Assembly (NCBI GenBank): GCA_037349315.1
Contig: JBAIAC010000068.1
Span: 18,133,001 to 18,197,000, forward strand
DNA from: Chelydra serpentina
Lineage: Eukaryota > Chordata > Testudines > Chelydridae
Reading direction: 5' to 3'
DNA length: 64,000 nt
The notes under the pieces are model-generated. The model was not told where the DNA came from. It did no database searches and saw only the letters and a program-made list of their open reading frames with translations. Of this stretch, positions 1 to 11,119 are shown one piece after another. Numbering within the stretch: position 1 is the stretch's first letter; every line of letters begins with the position of its first letter. The position numbers were made by a program, and so were the translations under genes.

Positions 1-720
1 TGATACCTACCATAACAATCATCATCATTATTCCATTGATTATTAACACAGGTTGAAAAAATATGACCCATTCCACTGACTACACACATTTATTTAAAAT
101 ATTTTGAAGACCTCAACATGCTCAGAATTTTTGAATGTGCCCACAACTGCCAGGGTGAGTCTTGGGCTCATCTGACTCTAAGCACATAAGCTTAGCAGCC
201 GTTCATTGCAGTCATGGCTTTGCAGATGACACAAATATGATCGATGAGATGTCAGGCCCCTAAGGGACCTCATGCTTCCGAATGTTAATGTGCAACAAAG
301 GCTTAATGTTCAGAGAAAAAAAGACAAGAGAAAACTCAGCTCATATGGCCACATGCATGTCGGCATTTGACATCTGACCTTGTGTGACAGATACAGGTCA
401 ACAGAAGTTATCTTTAGGGATACTGGAATGTCTTTTGGATGAATGTAATAGCATAGATTGTCTTAACTTCTCAGCCCACTGACTAACAGGATCTTATCTG
501 GTACTGCAAGAAATTGTTTATCTTTACTGGAGGAGTGGAAACAAGCAGATACTAAACTAAAACAGATTTTCCCACTCTGTTGCACCAGTTCTATGGCAGC
601 GTAACTTCATTGTAAAGAAGCTGGAGAATCAGGCTTAAAATCTTCAATCCAGTCCTCAACACTCATCATTTTATGGCACCAGAAATGTTCTGTGCCCTTG
701 GCTCAGTTGCACGCCTGTAC
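1..720. other. Unannotated non-coding stretch
   Basis: I see no reading frame, RNA gene or recognisable repeat here. The composition is ordinary, moderately AT-rich intergenic or intronic DNA. Confidence 0.5.
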
Positions 721-730
721 CTATGTCAAA

Positions 731-885
731 CTATAGCAGATCCTCAGCTGATGTAAACTGGCATTACTCCATTAACTTCAAGTTTAAAACTAAAACCTAA
801 TGATTGTCTGGTTCTGAGTGAGGAATAATTACTTGGCTAGATCCTCAGCTGGCGTAATCGGTGTACCTTTATTGAAGTCAATATA
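731..885. repeat. Two fragments of a short palindromic amniote repeat
   Basis: Two neighbouring pieces start with GATCCTCAGCTG followed by a GTAAA/GTAAT motif and a short 'ATT(G)AAGTCAA' or 'CATTAACTTCAA' core. The same arms occur at 10680 and, as a nearly complete inverted repeat, at 12868-12955. The family is non-coding and its transposition mechanism is unknown to me. Confidence 0.45.
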
Positions 886-1517
886 CTATCCAAAATAAGA
901 ACAATGGTAGTTTAGGGCGTGTTTATATTTTGATGGACTCTCTTCCTGCTCCCACTCAAATAAACGGTGACAAATCCTCCTTAACATTGCTGTGAGTAAC
1001 CGGGGTGGGGGGCGGGTCGGGAAAGTGGTTGATACTGTGCAAAACATGTGCACAAAACTGAAGCCACGCAGAACTCACCTGATTATGTTATAAAGTCGGG
1101 GCCCCATTGAGCAATCCGATCCTCATGGGTGGCCCCTTATGCCCATGCAGAGTTCCACTTGAGGAATCAGGGCCTTAGTACTTAGACAAAAGCCTCACCA
1201 AGATTTTCAAAGTGTTTGAGTGACCTGTGTCCTGAGTGAAGCAAACACTGGGCCAATTTACAGTGTCGAGTGGAACACACCACAATTTTTCACTGAGTTA
1301 AATTATGGGCTTATTTAAATTGGAACCCAAAGCAAAACTCAAAGGCTGGCAGGAGCTGGCTCTTCTCTTCCAAGAGCAATTAAATTCAGCTATATCGCAG
1401 GAGGAAAATAATTGTACGCTGCTAATGTGTCTAGTGCAATTTTATTACCGTGTGACCAGACAAAAAGTCTTGATTAACTAGTGAAAAGTATGTGATCTTA
1501 CAAGAAAATGAACTGTG

Positions 1518-1660
1518 CACATTAATTATTATTATGTTGTATTACTGTAGTACCTAGGAGCCCGCTGTACAAAAACAGAACAAAAAGAAAGTCCCTGCCC
1601 CAAAGAGTTTACAATCTCGGGATAAGAAATGAGACAACCAGTTGAGACAGACAGATGATA
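1518..1660 (-). mobile_element. L3/L2-like LINE 3' end, antisense, first part
   Basis: Read on the minus strand this is the tail of an old L3/L2-type LINE. The plus strand shows the antisense of the 'GGGGCAGGGACTTTCTTTTT' region and of an AATAATAATTAAT tail. The same LINE resumes at 1741 after a CR1 3' end inserted into it, so the two pieces were once contiguous. No open frame remains. Confidence 0.55.
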
Positions 1661-1740
1661 CTTACTCCTGCCTGGAGTGCAGGGAACTGGACTAGAAGAT
1701 CTCTTGAGGTCCCGTCCACTACTATGATTCTATGAGTATA
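1661..1740 (+). mobile_element. CR1 LINE 3' end, inserted in an older LINE
   Basis: A short 5'-truncated CR1 copy. It ends with the family's GGACTAGAAGATCTCTTGAG..CCCGTCCA region and a terminal ATGATTCTATGA-type short repeat, as is usual for CR1. The older L3-like LINE continues on both sides, so this is a later insertion. Confidence 0.75.
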
Positions 1741-1880
1741 AGGTAATAACGAGACAATATTAGTGGCAGCAGCAGCCTAACTGTTGTCAAGTGTCTTGTA
1801 GAAATCAGGTTAAAGGAGAATTAAGGAAAAATATGGAACACTTCACAAATGTGCATGTCATGGAGAATATAGTTTGCCTG
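1741..1880 (-). mobile_element. L3/L2-like LINE 3' region, antisense, second part
   Basis: This continues the LINE seen at 1518-1660. It begins with a GAGACAATATTAG motif and the GCAGCCTAACTGTTGTCAAG motif that I associate with this family in reptiles. It is too decayed to carry an open frame. Confidence 0.5.
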
Positions 1881-1889
1881 CAGGGAAGA

Positions 1890-2060
1890 GGAATGGTCTG
1901 GAGACTAAGGCATAGAAGTGGGAGTCAGGAAATCAGGCTTCTCTTTCTATCTCTGTCAAATACTTTGTGTGTCCTTGGGAAAGTTACATAACCACTCACT
2001 GCCTCGGTTTCCCCATCAGTACATTGAAGGTAGCAAGACCATACTGCTCTCACAGGCATA
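1890..2060 (+). mobile_element. MIR-like SINE remnant
   Basis: Core-SINE pattern. A 'GGGAGTCAGGAAATCAGG' segment is followed by 'CCTTGGGAAAGTTACATAACC' and 'GCCTCGGTTTCCCCATCAGT'. These are the diagnostic MIR motifs in order. The copy is old and non-coding. Confidence 0.7.
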
Positions 2061-3330
2061 TATGTTTGTGCGGTGGCCATAGCTATAGCAATGAGTGCCG
2101 TAGAAATGCCAATAAATAAATACAGAGTAAACTGGTATACAGCTTAAGTGTGCAGTAGACTATCACCAACGTGGTAAAACTTTTGCAACACAATGGGATA
2201 CAAGCAGAATGTGAAAAAAGGAATGTGTTATGCTCACTTTGACAGGACACACACCAAGGACCCTGCCCGTCTTTGTATGGATCACATAAGGACAGCCACA
2301 ATTGTCCTGTGCTGAGGGGACCAGAGACTGCTCTGTCTGTTCCTGGGGGTGGGAAGAGGCGGGACCATGGCCTGTGAGGAGCAGATGACACTTACATTAC
2401 AGGAGTTGGTGCAGTTTGTACATCCCTGCACCTCATCCCTGCAACAAGGTTCTGTTGATGGATGTATAATTCATCCCGCTGCTTCCAGAGGCAACATGCC
2501 TCTGCACCGCACTTAATGTACGGCTGAGCCTTAAAGTGATCCAGCCCTAAAATTAGAGGGATACATAGAAGATTAGCATAGGCCCTAAAAAAATCCCAAA
2601 GTGTCACCCACAAAAGTAAATGTTTCGAGAAGAGGGGAAGAAATAAGGGTTACATGAGCCGTGGGCAAAGCACAGCTATGTCCATTTAAATGGAATTTGG
2701 ATCCACAATTCCATTTAAAGTATACATTTACAGTTGCCCCTTAGTTTGCATCCAAAACTGGAAGAGACAGAAATTTGCACATGCGTGTGTGGGGGGAGGT
2801 GGGGAAGGGGGAGAGAGAGAATGATCATGAACAATAAATTTTTCCTTACCTGCCTTTCCATTCATCATGGGGTGGTTAGGAATAGTGCAGTCCAATGCCA
2901 CAAAAAGAGTTCATAAAGAGCTTATGAAAAGGTCAGAGGCTGTGCAGTGCTTACAACTGCAATAAATAACTTCAGTTGACAATTTTTGCCCCACTACCCA
3001 TAACTAACTGATCAGTCCTGTTCCCACTTATAAAACAAAACAGCTGAGCAAGTTATTTACCTGGAAAGTAGAGGTGTTGGAACAGGTTCAAGAAAGGGAG
3101 AGATTAGGGAGGTCAAACATTCAGTTTGCCAAAATAATCATTTCCCAGTGTTAAGACTATCGTCTAAACCATATAGCAGACTCTACATATGTTCATTGGA
3201 TCTTTCTTAGCTAAGTGTGTTCAGCATGCAGAATAGATTATACTCCATTTAGACAAGGTTCCTTTTGCATTTGTACATGTAATTAAATACATGATAAATC
3301 TGTATGGTTTGGGTGAATTTGTGAACATGT
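2061..3330. other. Unannotated stretch
   Basis: Short frames on the minus strand (2083-2613) have no recognisable domain and no conserved motif, and I treat them as chance. A short GA-rich tract lies near 2795-2820. I recognise no repeat. Confidence 0.4.
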
Positions 3331-3334
3331 TTTA

Positions 3335-3749
3335 TTAGAGCTGGTGGAAAAATGGCAATTTTTCTCAGGACTTTTTTTTAAGTGGGAGAGTGGGGGGGGG
3401 GGGCGTTGTTTGATTGTTTGGATTTTTTGCTTGCTTTCTTTTGTTTATTAATTTCTTGCAAAAAGTTTTTGGTTTCACAATGAAAAATGAAAATCCAAAT
3501 AACTTTTGGCTTCTGAAAACCATTTCTGACAAAAAAAAAATCTGGTTTTGGTAAAACTATTGAGTTTTCAAAACGGACATTTGTTGAAAAATTTAACCAA
3601 AAATGTTTCAGTTTTTAATTTTCAGATTTTTTTTGAAAAACTCAAACATTTTGACCTAAATTAAAGTTTTCCCCCAAAATTGTAATTTTGGTCAAAAAGT
3701 CATTTTATGATGAAAAAAGGTTTGGATGAACAAATCTTAACCAGTTCTA
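3335..3749. mobile_element. AT-rich MITE with TAGAGCTGGT termini
   Basis: A low-complexity, A/T-rich element rich in AAAA/TTTT and 'GAAAAATTTAACC'-type motifs. It is bounded by inverted termini TAGAGCTGGT (3335-3344) and ACCAGTTCTA (3740-3749). A second member of the same family is at 28264-28703. It has no coding capacity. I could not define a target-site duplication, so the superfamily is left open. Confidence 0.65.
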
Positions 3750-4106
3750 GATTTTACATATAAAGGGCCAGATTTTCTTCAAGTGCAGGTCTCCAGTTTT
3801 TGAAGGCAAAAATTGTGGTTGGCAAATAATTGCAGGTATAAATTTGTAAGCACAATTATAGTAAGTTAACTAAGTCACTAATTTGCAGGTTACAAATTGT
3901 GAGTATGAATAACTGCAACTGGAAAATAGTGCCTGTAAAAACTTGATTGAAGCTGGGTTGAATATTTGGCTGTGTTTGTATATGTGTATGGTAAACCATT
4001 TCAGAAACTGGGGAAAATTTGCTCTCCTTGCTTTTATAGCCCTCCATGCATTTGCTTCAGACTAATTTAAGGCCTCTGGGTGGGATTTTCAAAGTGTTAA
4101 AATAAT

Positions 4107-4420
4107 TTAGGGTATGTCTATACTAAATAAAAACAACCCACAACAGTGAGTCTCATAATCTGGGTCAACTGACTCGGACTCGCAAGACTCATGCCTCTGG
4201 TTCCTTAAAAATACCAGTGTAGACATTCCCACCTGGGCTGGAGGCCGGGTTCCAAAACCCAGCAAGAGGGGAAGATCTCAGAGCCTAGGCTCCAGCCTGA
4301 GTGGAAACATCTACGCTGCTATTTTTAGCCCCATATTGCAAGCCATGCAAACCTGAGTCGGTTAACCCGGGCTTCGGGACTTGCTGCCACATGTGTCTTT
4401 GCAGTGTAGACATACCCTAA
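4107..4420. mobile_element. Harbinger-type MITE (GGGTATGTCTA termini)
   Basis: About 314 bp between TTAGGGTATGTCTATACT and AGTGTAGACATACCCTAA, a near-perfect inverted pair. The interior has blocks such as CTCCAGCCTGAGTGGAAACA shared with the decayed copy at 8705-8887. The termini resemble those of the protein-coding Harbinger element at 53889, so it is likely a non-autonomous relative. Non-coding. Confidence 0.7.
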
Positions 4421-4576
4421 GGCATACAAATTAGGTTCTTTGGAAAACTTCACCTTTTTGCCTTGCTCTGCTCCCCTCTGCCGTACCTTTGGCCATCTAA
4501 CCTAGACCTCCTCTTTGTCCAGGCACACAATCTCCCCACTCTTAGGGCTCACTCCTACAAGGCACAGAATACACTC

Positions 4577-4767
4577 CTGATCCAGCAAAGCACTTAAGCA
4601 ACAGAATAGCTTTAATGGAGCCAATGGGACTATGCCTCGGTTTCCCCATCAGTAGACGCATGTGAGGTCTACAGATGAAAAGCACTAGGAACCAGGGCTT
4701 ATTATTATCACTAATAAAGAGGCATGAGCTTAAGTGCTTTGCTAGATCAGTGCTTTGCTCAGCATCT
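4577..4767. repeat. Palindromic 'AGCAAAGCACTTAAGCA' repeat with internal MIR-like piece
   Basis: The left arm 'GATCCAGCAAAGCACTTAAG' is answered by the right arm 'GCTTAAGTGCTTTGCTAGATC' in inverted orientation. Between them lies MIR-like sequence with 'TGCCTCGGTTTCCCCATCAG'. The arms match the family also seen at 13712 and 23022. Confidence 0.5.
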
Positions 4768-4769
4768 GT

Positions 4770-5660
4770 CAGGATCCTGCCTTTAAAGCAATAGCTTCAT
4801 CTTATGAGGCTCCTGCTCTCTGGAATAGCCTGACTCTCTCTTCATCGCATTGCAAATTTTACTGAAAATAAAGCATGTTTCTGTGCCCACGCCTCTTAAT
4901 TTGTCCCTCTCCATTTAAGGTGGTAAATTCTATAAATCAATACCGGGGACATGATTTGTATGAAAGACTCTATCAAGCAGCGCTGTTGTGTGTCTCTTCG
5001 CAGGTAATATTTTGTCATCTCCAGCAAACGATTTGCAGCTACTGTATAAGCACGTCCAGCTGCTTACACGGGCACAGGACCACACATTCTCTCTCTCTCT
5101 AACAAATTGAAACTAGCAGGGCACAAAGCAAACATGAGCTGGGCTCCCATTCACTCACGAAAGTGCCAATAGTACTTAATGGGCTCAGCCCAAAGCAATC
5201 TGTTTAAAGTGCACTTTATATTTTTCCCGTTATCCTGCAAGCTTTGTATTTCAGCAGCCACCAATGAAGTAAACAATTACATTGCCAGCAAGCAACCACT
5301 GCTGTAAACTGAAATCCGTCCATGGCTTTAAAATGTATATAAAAGTGTGGAAAGACATCTCTCATTTCTGGACGTGTTCCTGCTTTATATGGGTTCACTT
5401 CCAAATGTAGGAGGAATGTGCCATGGAATAAGAGGCTGAGACAAGAGTTCACAGCTACTCTAACAAGAGATAGTTCCTCTAAATTACACCTGTCCTGTAC
5501 TTTTAGAGTGTCTCATCTGAACATTCAACTCCATTGCTTAAGCAGGAAGGAACATGCCATTTCACCTCTTTAAACACATACAGACCACACAAACACCTCT
5601 TTAAACACACCGAACAGATATACATGCTTATTTACATGTTCATATACATACCCCCATCAA
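4770..5660. other. Unannotated stretch
   Basis: No convincing gene or repeat. The frame at 5216-5452 (minus) shows no recognisable domain. Confidence 0.4.
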
Positions 5661-5662
5661 AC

Positions 5663-5791
5663 TAGGGTGACCAGCTGTCTCGTTTTTATAGGGACAGTCT
5701 TGTTTTTTGGGACTTTTTCTTATATAGGTGCCTATTACTCCCCCCCCCCCCCCCCGTCCCATTTTTTCATGATTGCTATCTGGTTAAACGA
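5663..5791. mobile_element. Short hAT-type MITE (TAGGGTGACCAG)
   Basis: Begins TAGGGTGACCAGCTGTC and carries the family interior 'TATAGGGACAGTCTTG' and 'TTCTTATATAGG'. It ends in a decayed 'CTGGTTAAACGA' in place of CTGGTCACCCTA. It is flanked by CATCAAAC (5655-5662) and CACCAAAC (5792-5799), an 8-bp target duplication with one mismatch. The 8-bp duplication and the TAGGG terminus fit hAT. An internal run of about 15 C lies at 5742-5756. A better preserved copy is at 51409-51532. Confidence 0.7.
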
Positions 5792-5799
5792 CACCAAAC

Positions 5800-6865
5800 A
5801 CACCCTTAAGTATTTTTAAAGTACCTGTCACCTTGGTGCTCATTCACACACGGATGCCTGCTAGAAATTAGAACCACGTTACTCCACCATAGAAAGAAGT
5901 ACACAGTACAAAAAAGTCACGCCTTGATGTTTGCAGTATGTTGTGCATCTGAACTGTATTGTTTGCATAATTCAGGACCTGATCCTGAAATTTATTCAGG
6001 TGTTAAGCACCCTCATCTCCAATGAAGCACTTCAGGCATACATTTTATTGGTTTACATATTTTTGATGGATCGAGGCTGCTACCACATATTTCCTCTTAC
6101 CCAATGGGATGTATGTGGTGATTCCAGAGTAGGTGGACCCTTCCCATCGTTAACACCTGCCCACCCAAACATTTCCCAGATAACACTGTACAAATTGATT
6201 TCCTTTCTGTGGTGAGCTCAATTCAGGAGCTCAGTGGGGCTCCTCATGGGCTATGGGATCCACCCATGTGGATCCCATTGCAGATCAGACCATTATTTGT
6301 TTCAGTAGAGGTGCGTAGCACCAATTGCCTATTACTAGCGGAGACATTCAAACACAGTTATTGCTATTCACACAGCCGGGGCACTCAGAGACAGCGCAGC
6401 CACTGCTAGATTGGATATTTGTGGTGTGAAGATTACCACACCCTAGTGCAGCTTGCTAGCCAAGATATAGGGAGGTGGAGTCAAGATGCCACCTTCTCCC
6501 CCCCCCCCCCCCAGCACAGAAAGGGAGCTGGGATGGAACAGCCTCTCTGCTTCTCCATGCACAAGGCCTGCAATTCTGCTTGATCTTTCTGTGGCCCACC
6601 TGAGAGAGGAGTGGGAAGATTTCTCCTTCCCCCTTATGCACACATGTAAGGGCCATGAAAAATCTGGCCCTTCATTACATGACTAACTACAACCAAAACA
6701 ATGTTCTGTCTCCTCTACCATAGATTTAAAGCCACTCCACAGCTTTTTGCCAAGAAGGTTATTGTCCCTGAGAATCAGGTAGCACCCCACAAGCCCCCTG
6801 GCAGTAGGTTTCCAGCAGTCAGGGCAGTAAATGATCAGTGGAAGAACTTACAGGAATATTTTCAT
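5800..6865. other. Unannotated stretch with poly-C tract
   Basis: Contains a poly-C run near 6498-6512 and a possible palindromic-repeat fragment around 5975-6035. The small overlapping frames around 6440-6690 sit on the poly-C tract and are not credible genes. Confidence 0.4.
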
Positions 6866-6871
6866 TTTGCT

Positions 6872-6900
6872 GACACAGACTAACACGGCTACTACACTTA
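6872..6900. mobile_element. Fragment of the 'ACAGACTAACACGGCTAC' repeat (Penelope-like?)
   Basis: About 28 bp, containing ACAGACTAACACGGCTACTA. This is the terminal motif of an abundant reptile repeat that I associate with Penelope-like (Neptune) retroelements. Longer copies lie at 16595-16745 (opposite orientation) and 41024-41094. Confidence 0.5.
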
Positions 6901-6904
6901 AACC

Positions 6905-8590
6905 TTACAGGAATGTGTGAAGTAGATATTTCCAGTGTGCCTGTAAGTACCTGACTTAACAATAGGACAGAGTGCCACTAGGCATGGTGTCTGAGAAGTA
7001 CCAATTTTTTCCTGCTACTGAAATTCAATGGCACAATACAAACACATGCATTTCGATGCCATCCTGGCTGCATTAGCCTCAGATCCCGAGTTTCCAGGGC
7101 ACTCATCAGTCCTCTGTATTACAAGTAACTAAAATATAGCCAGAGACCATAAAGAAATGTTATTAACAACAGGTAGGGAGGCTGATAACAAATAAGCAGT
7201 TAATTTACAGGATAGGGCTCTGTTTACCATGTCAACCTTAAGGGTTAATTTTCCTTTAAGAGGTACGGAAAGGGAGGCAAAGTAAGCCTCATACAACCCT
7301 GGGCTACAGTCTCTGTTTTCATATGATTGTAAATGATCAGGTAGGAAACCACTAGCAGGAGGATATTTGGCTCCAAGGCTATGGTTATCATCGTAGGCCT
7401 ACTCGGTGTATGTTACGCATCTCTCCGCTTTGTCTGCTATAGGTGCCTGGATAGAGGGACTTAGTCCTTTCGCTCAGCTTGGGGGGCTGTCTTTTAGCTC
7501 TAGAAGTTTCAGATTCAGCCTTTGCTGACTTCCAAGATGACAGTTGTTACAGATCATATAATAATTGAATAATCTTACCTGATGACAAATTCATCTCTCT
7601 CTGCTGGAAATGCTCCTTGTATGTGTCCCAGGGGCTTTATACATCTCCCCCCTTTCTCTCTCTCTCACACACACAGCTCCTGAGCATGAAGATAAGCAAC
7701 AAGCTGGCCTGTACATTTCAAGGTGTGACAATTACTGTAGCAGTTCTCTTCTCAGGTAGCCTGTGATCAATTCAGTCAGACCTAGTGACACATACAGAAC
7801 AGTACCTGGCAGCACTGATGTGGTGTCAGCATTACCCAAGAAAAAATCAAAGCAATGGAAGCAGACTTACTTTCTGGATATTTTAACTACTGAACAACGC
7901 AAGAGCGGGGGGTGGGGGGAGGCGCAAATCAAAAATATGATTCTATTGTGAGATCCAGGCCTGGAAAGCAAAATGTATCATCTAAGAGCTCTTACCAAAA
8001 CCCACACATCTCTTCTTACATCCCTGGCACTGATTTATTACAGAGACACCATGTCCTAGGGACAGTCGCACATATGTTTCACATTGCCATTGGTTCGGTT
8101 TCCCACACATCTCTGCTGTATGTGACCATCTGAACTCGATATTTTACCACACAAAGCAAATTCCCTTCAGCATTCTAATAGTCCACCTCTTTTGGACACC
8201 AGCTATGTGACTTTGAGTTTATCAGAACCAGCCAGCCATACCAGCGCATTCTTTTACCTCATGTTTTCTGGACTAAATGAGATTTGGGTTGAGGGAGGAA
8301 ATGATATAAACAGCCTACACCTTAGCCTACTATCCCTTGATTTGTCTTCATCTGCAGTCTGTGGCGTATGCTTAATACAGACAATCCGAGTCAGTAAAGT
8401 GGCTTCTTACAGCACGGAAAGTAGGCCGAGCATCTCTTTGGCACACATCACAGTTAGATTTAACAAGATCCAAATCTGCCACAGCAACTTTAACCTTCTC
8501 TTGCTGTACAAAGATCTGGTAAATGGGGTGGGGGAGCTATCTAAGTTACTTGGACGGCCCCTAGTAGCACAGTATCTGTGCACTCCATGA
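6905..8590. other. Unannotated stretch
   Basis: The frame 8192-8590 (132 codons, plus) is the longest here, but it has no recognisable domain, splice context or conserved motif, and I do not call it. There is a short CT/CA-rich tract at 7650-7675. No repeat is recognised with confidence. Confidence 0.4.
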
Positions 8591-8700
8591 CCTTTAACAT
8601 ATTTGTCCTCACACCGCCCCTGTGAGGCAGGGCAGGGCAGGGCTAGGATGCTCAGTTTGCAAATGGGGAACTAAGGCACAGAGCTGCAGCAACCAGCCTC
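8590..8700 (+). mobile_element. MIR-like SINE fragment
   Basis: Contains 'CCCCTGTGAGGCAGGGCAGG' and 'TTTGCAAATGGGGAACTAAG' then 'GGCACAGAGCTGCAGCAACC', in the order expected of the MIR 3' half. Short CAGGG repeats lie inside. Confidence 0.6.
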
Positions 8701-8704
8701 AGAG

Positions 8705-8887
8705 ACTGGGTCTACAGACGCAAGCTTGCACTACAGCGCCGAAACCTGGCGAGGGGAGTGGGTTTTAGACCCTAAGCTCCAGCCTGAGCAGCAGCATCCA
8801 CACAGATACTTTTAGTGCCATTGCGCAAGCCCCAGTGTGGAGATCTGGGCTCTGAGACTAGCTGCCATGGCTTTGTACATGTATCCT
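8705..8887. mobile_element. Degenerate Harbinger-type MITE
   Basis: Shares interior blocks with the MITE at 4107-4420, including 'CTAAGCTCCAGCCTGAGCAG', 'ATACTTTTAG..CCATTGCGCAAGCC' and a 'TGTACATGTATCCTAAG' end. Its termini are eroded. It abuts the next MITE directly at 8887. Confidence 0.5.
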
Positions 8888-9391
8888 AAGGGTACGTCTA
8901 CACTGCGATAAAAAAAAAACCATCGCACCAAGACTCAGAGGCCAAGCTGACTCAGGCTGGGGCTGCAGGGCTATACGACTGCAACTGTTCGAGCCAGGAG
9001 CGGCTCTGACAATTTTGCCGCCCCAAGCAGTCGCCGCGGCCCCGCCCCCGACGCAGGCAGACATAGCGGGGCCCCCGACGCAGGCAGTCCGAGTCCCGCG
9101 GCGGCAAGGGAAGTGCGGCGGACCTGCCGAATTGCCGCCGTGGGACTCGGACTGCCGCCCCATTCTCGATGCCGCCCCAAGCACCGGCTTGGAAAGCTGG
9201 TGCCTGGAGCTGGCCCTGGCTCTAGCTCAGGCAGCAACTCGAGCTCTGAGACCCTGCCCGTTATGGAGCCCCAGAGCCTGGGCTCCAGCTCGAGCCAGAA
9301 TGTCTACACTATAGCCCCAGCCCGAGTCAGGTGGCCTGGGCCTACCACAGCCATGCAACGGGTCTTAGATCGCAGTGTGGCTGTACCCTTA
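8887..9391. mobile_element. Harbinger-type MITE carrying a nested hAT MITE
   Basis: The outer termini are TAAGGGTACGTCTACACTGC and GCAGTGTGGCTGTACCCTTA, a clear inverted pair. The interior has GAGCC-rich blocks typical of this group. It is split by the hAT MITE at 8995-9218, which must be younger. All frames here (8858-9421) are GC-rich shadows of the repeat. Confidence 0.7.
8995..9218. mobile_element. GC-rich hAT MITE (CAGGAGCGGCTC..GAGCTGGCCCTG)
   Basis: Starts CAGGAGCGGCTCTGACAATT, contains 'GCCGCCCCAAGCA' at both ends, and finishes TGCCTGGAGCTGGCCCTG. The flanks GTTCGAGC (8987-8994) and GCTCTAGC (9219-9226) agree at 6 of 8 positions, a plausible eroded hAT target duplication. The same family is nested at 43400 and 46604. 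Confidence 0.7.
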
Positions 9392-9970
9392 CCCAAAGTC
9401 ACACTGGAAGTCTGTAGCTGAGCCAAAAACTGAATGCAGTTCTCTCAAGAGCCTTAACTACATGACCAATGCTCCTGACTCTTCTCTCCATATTTATTGC
9501 TGCCAGCCTCTGTGCTTACTCTTGCCTCCCAAAATAGAAAGTAATCCATCTAGCCTCCTCTTTGCCCTCTCTGTCCATCCACTGTTACAGCGTGTCACTG
9601 GATATACCAAATGCTCTGTAAAGGAGCATACCACTAGCTAGGGATTGAATTCCCCGAGGTATTATCCAGCCCTAGAATTCCAGGAGCGCAGCAATGCCAG
9701 TGCCAGCATTCCAGTCTGCAAAATTTCAGGCGCTGAGTCCCAACCCTGGAGCTCAGTCAGAAAACAATTATATGTTGGCTGGCTGGCTTTGCAGACTAGA
9801 AAGGCAGCTCTGAAATCCTCATGCTGAATTATAAGAGCTTTCAAGATCCCAGAAGAAAGTAAAACGGATCCTGATACCCCAGGATTGAAGAGTCGCTATA
9901 ACATTGCATGCCCTACTGCAAACAACTGCTCACCTGTTTTTACTAATCAATATATATGGAGATATGCCTA
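9392..9970. other. Unannotated stretch
   Basis: Overlapping 60-codon frames on both strands at 9645-9844 are not supported by any motif. No repeat recognised. Confidence 0.4.
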
Positions 9971-9975
9971 TCTCC

Positions 9976-10155
9976 TAGAACTGGAAGGACCTTGAAAGGT
10001 CATCGAGTTCAGTCCACTGCTTACACTAGCAGGACCAAGTACTGTCCCCTGACAGATTTTTGCCCCAGATCCCTAAGTGGCCCCCTCAAGGATTGAACTC
10101 ACAACCCTGGATTAAGCAGGCCAATGCTCAAACCACTGAGCTATCCCTCCCCCGC
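9976..10155 (-). mobile_element. tRNA-derived SINE with CR1-like tail
   Basis: On the minus strand a polymerase III head is visible. The A box lies in 'GGGATAGCTCAGTGGTTTGA' and the B box in 'GGGTTGTGAGTTCAATCC'-type sequence, followed by 'GGGGGCCACTTAGGGATCTG'. The tail ends in a CR1-like 3' sequence, suggesting CR1-driven retrotransposition. Other copies are at 17147 and 55740. This one is the most diverged. Confidence 0.8.
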
Positions 10156-10159
10156 TATG

Positions 10160-10380
10160 CGCAAGAGAAAACTTAAGAGGTGACAAGACTACTGCAGTCT
10201 TCCAACACTGCTTTGTAGCATCGGTGGAAAGTTCAATACACTGGTCTAGCAGGACAGATTCCTGAGGGATTCTCCTTTAGAACCTCAAGTCTGAGTTTCC
10301 CGACAAAGAAAAAAAGACCTTCCTCTTTTCCTTAGCTGGATAACTGTTGTGTAAAGTACTTAGAAACATGCAAGAGATTA
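10160..10380. other. Unannotated spacer
   Basis: Unique-looking spacer between the SINE and the next MITE, with nothing recognised. Confidence 0.4.
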
Positions 10381-10674
10381 TGTGTACATCTACACTGCAG
10401 CTAGGAAGTGTAATTCCCAGCTCAGGTAGATATACTCACGTTGTCTTTGTGATCAAGTGTGCAAAAAAAAAATAGCAGTTTGACCATGACAGCATGGGCA
10501 GCTGCTCAAGCTAGCTGCCTGAATACAACTCCATCTGAGATCTTAGTTACATACTTGGTTGGCTAGCCCAAGTTACCACCCATGCCACCACAGCCACACT
10601 GCTAATTTTAGATGCTAGCTTGGTGCAGAGCTAGTGCATGGATACCTCCCAGCTGCAGTGTAGACATACTCTAA
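10381..10674. mobile_element. Harbinger-type MITE
   Basis: Termini GTACATCTACACTGCAGCTA and AGCTGCAGTGTAGACATACT form an inverted pair about 290 bp apart. Interior blocks such as CTAGCTTGGTGCAGAGCTAG and AGCTAGCTGCCTGAATACA are themselves inverted. Non-coding. Confidence 0.65.
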
Positions 10675-10679
10675 GGAAC

Positions 10680-10735
10680 AGATCCTCAGTGCACGTAAAT
10701 TGTCACAGCTCCACTGAAGTCAATGCAGGTCTGGC
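10680..10735. repeat. Short palindromic repeat fragment
   Basis: GATCCTCAGTGCACGTAAAT followed by 'AGCTCCACTGAAGTCAATGC', the same arms and core as at 731 and 12868. Confidence 0.45.
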
Positions 10736-10830
10736 ACTTTATACCGGATGGGGATCTAAAAACACTCATATTGATGCTGGAGTGGGACATAAGTGTGTCT
10801 GTGATGAGATGAGAAGTGGATATGGGCACC

Positions 10831-11119
10831 AAGGGCTGGTCTATGCTACCACAGCAAGTCGACCCAAGTTACGCTACTTCAGTTATGCGCATAACGTAAC
10901 TGAAGTCAACATCGCTTAGGTCGACTTACCGCGGTGTCTACACTGCGTTGGGTCAATGGGAGACACTCTCCCGCCAACTTCCCTTACTCTTCTCCGGGAG
11001 TTGGAGTACCAGAGAGTGCTCTGCAATCGATTTAGTGGGTCTTCACCAGACCTGCTAAATCGAAACCGCTGCATCAATTGCAGCAGTGCCAATCTACTGA
11101 CAAATGTAGCAATGGCCTA
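10831..11119. mobile_element. Harbinger-type MITE with TCGACC/TAAATCGA palindromes
   Basis: Begins AAGGGCTGGTCTATGCTACC and ends near AATGTAGCAATGGCCTAA. Inside are two strong palindromes: GTTACGCTACTTCAGTTATG with its inverse, and CGATTTAGTGGGTCTTCACC with its inverse. This internal architecture and the GGGCTGGTCTA start match Harbinger-related turtle MITEs. Confidence 0.7.

Noticed and set aside
8192..8590. 132-codon plus-strand frame
   Set aside because: Long for this AT content, but without any family signature, and it ends in a MIR-adjacent region. Chance is the simpler reading.
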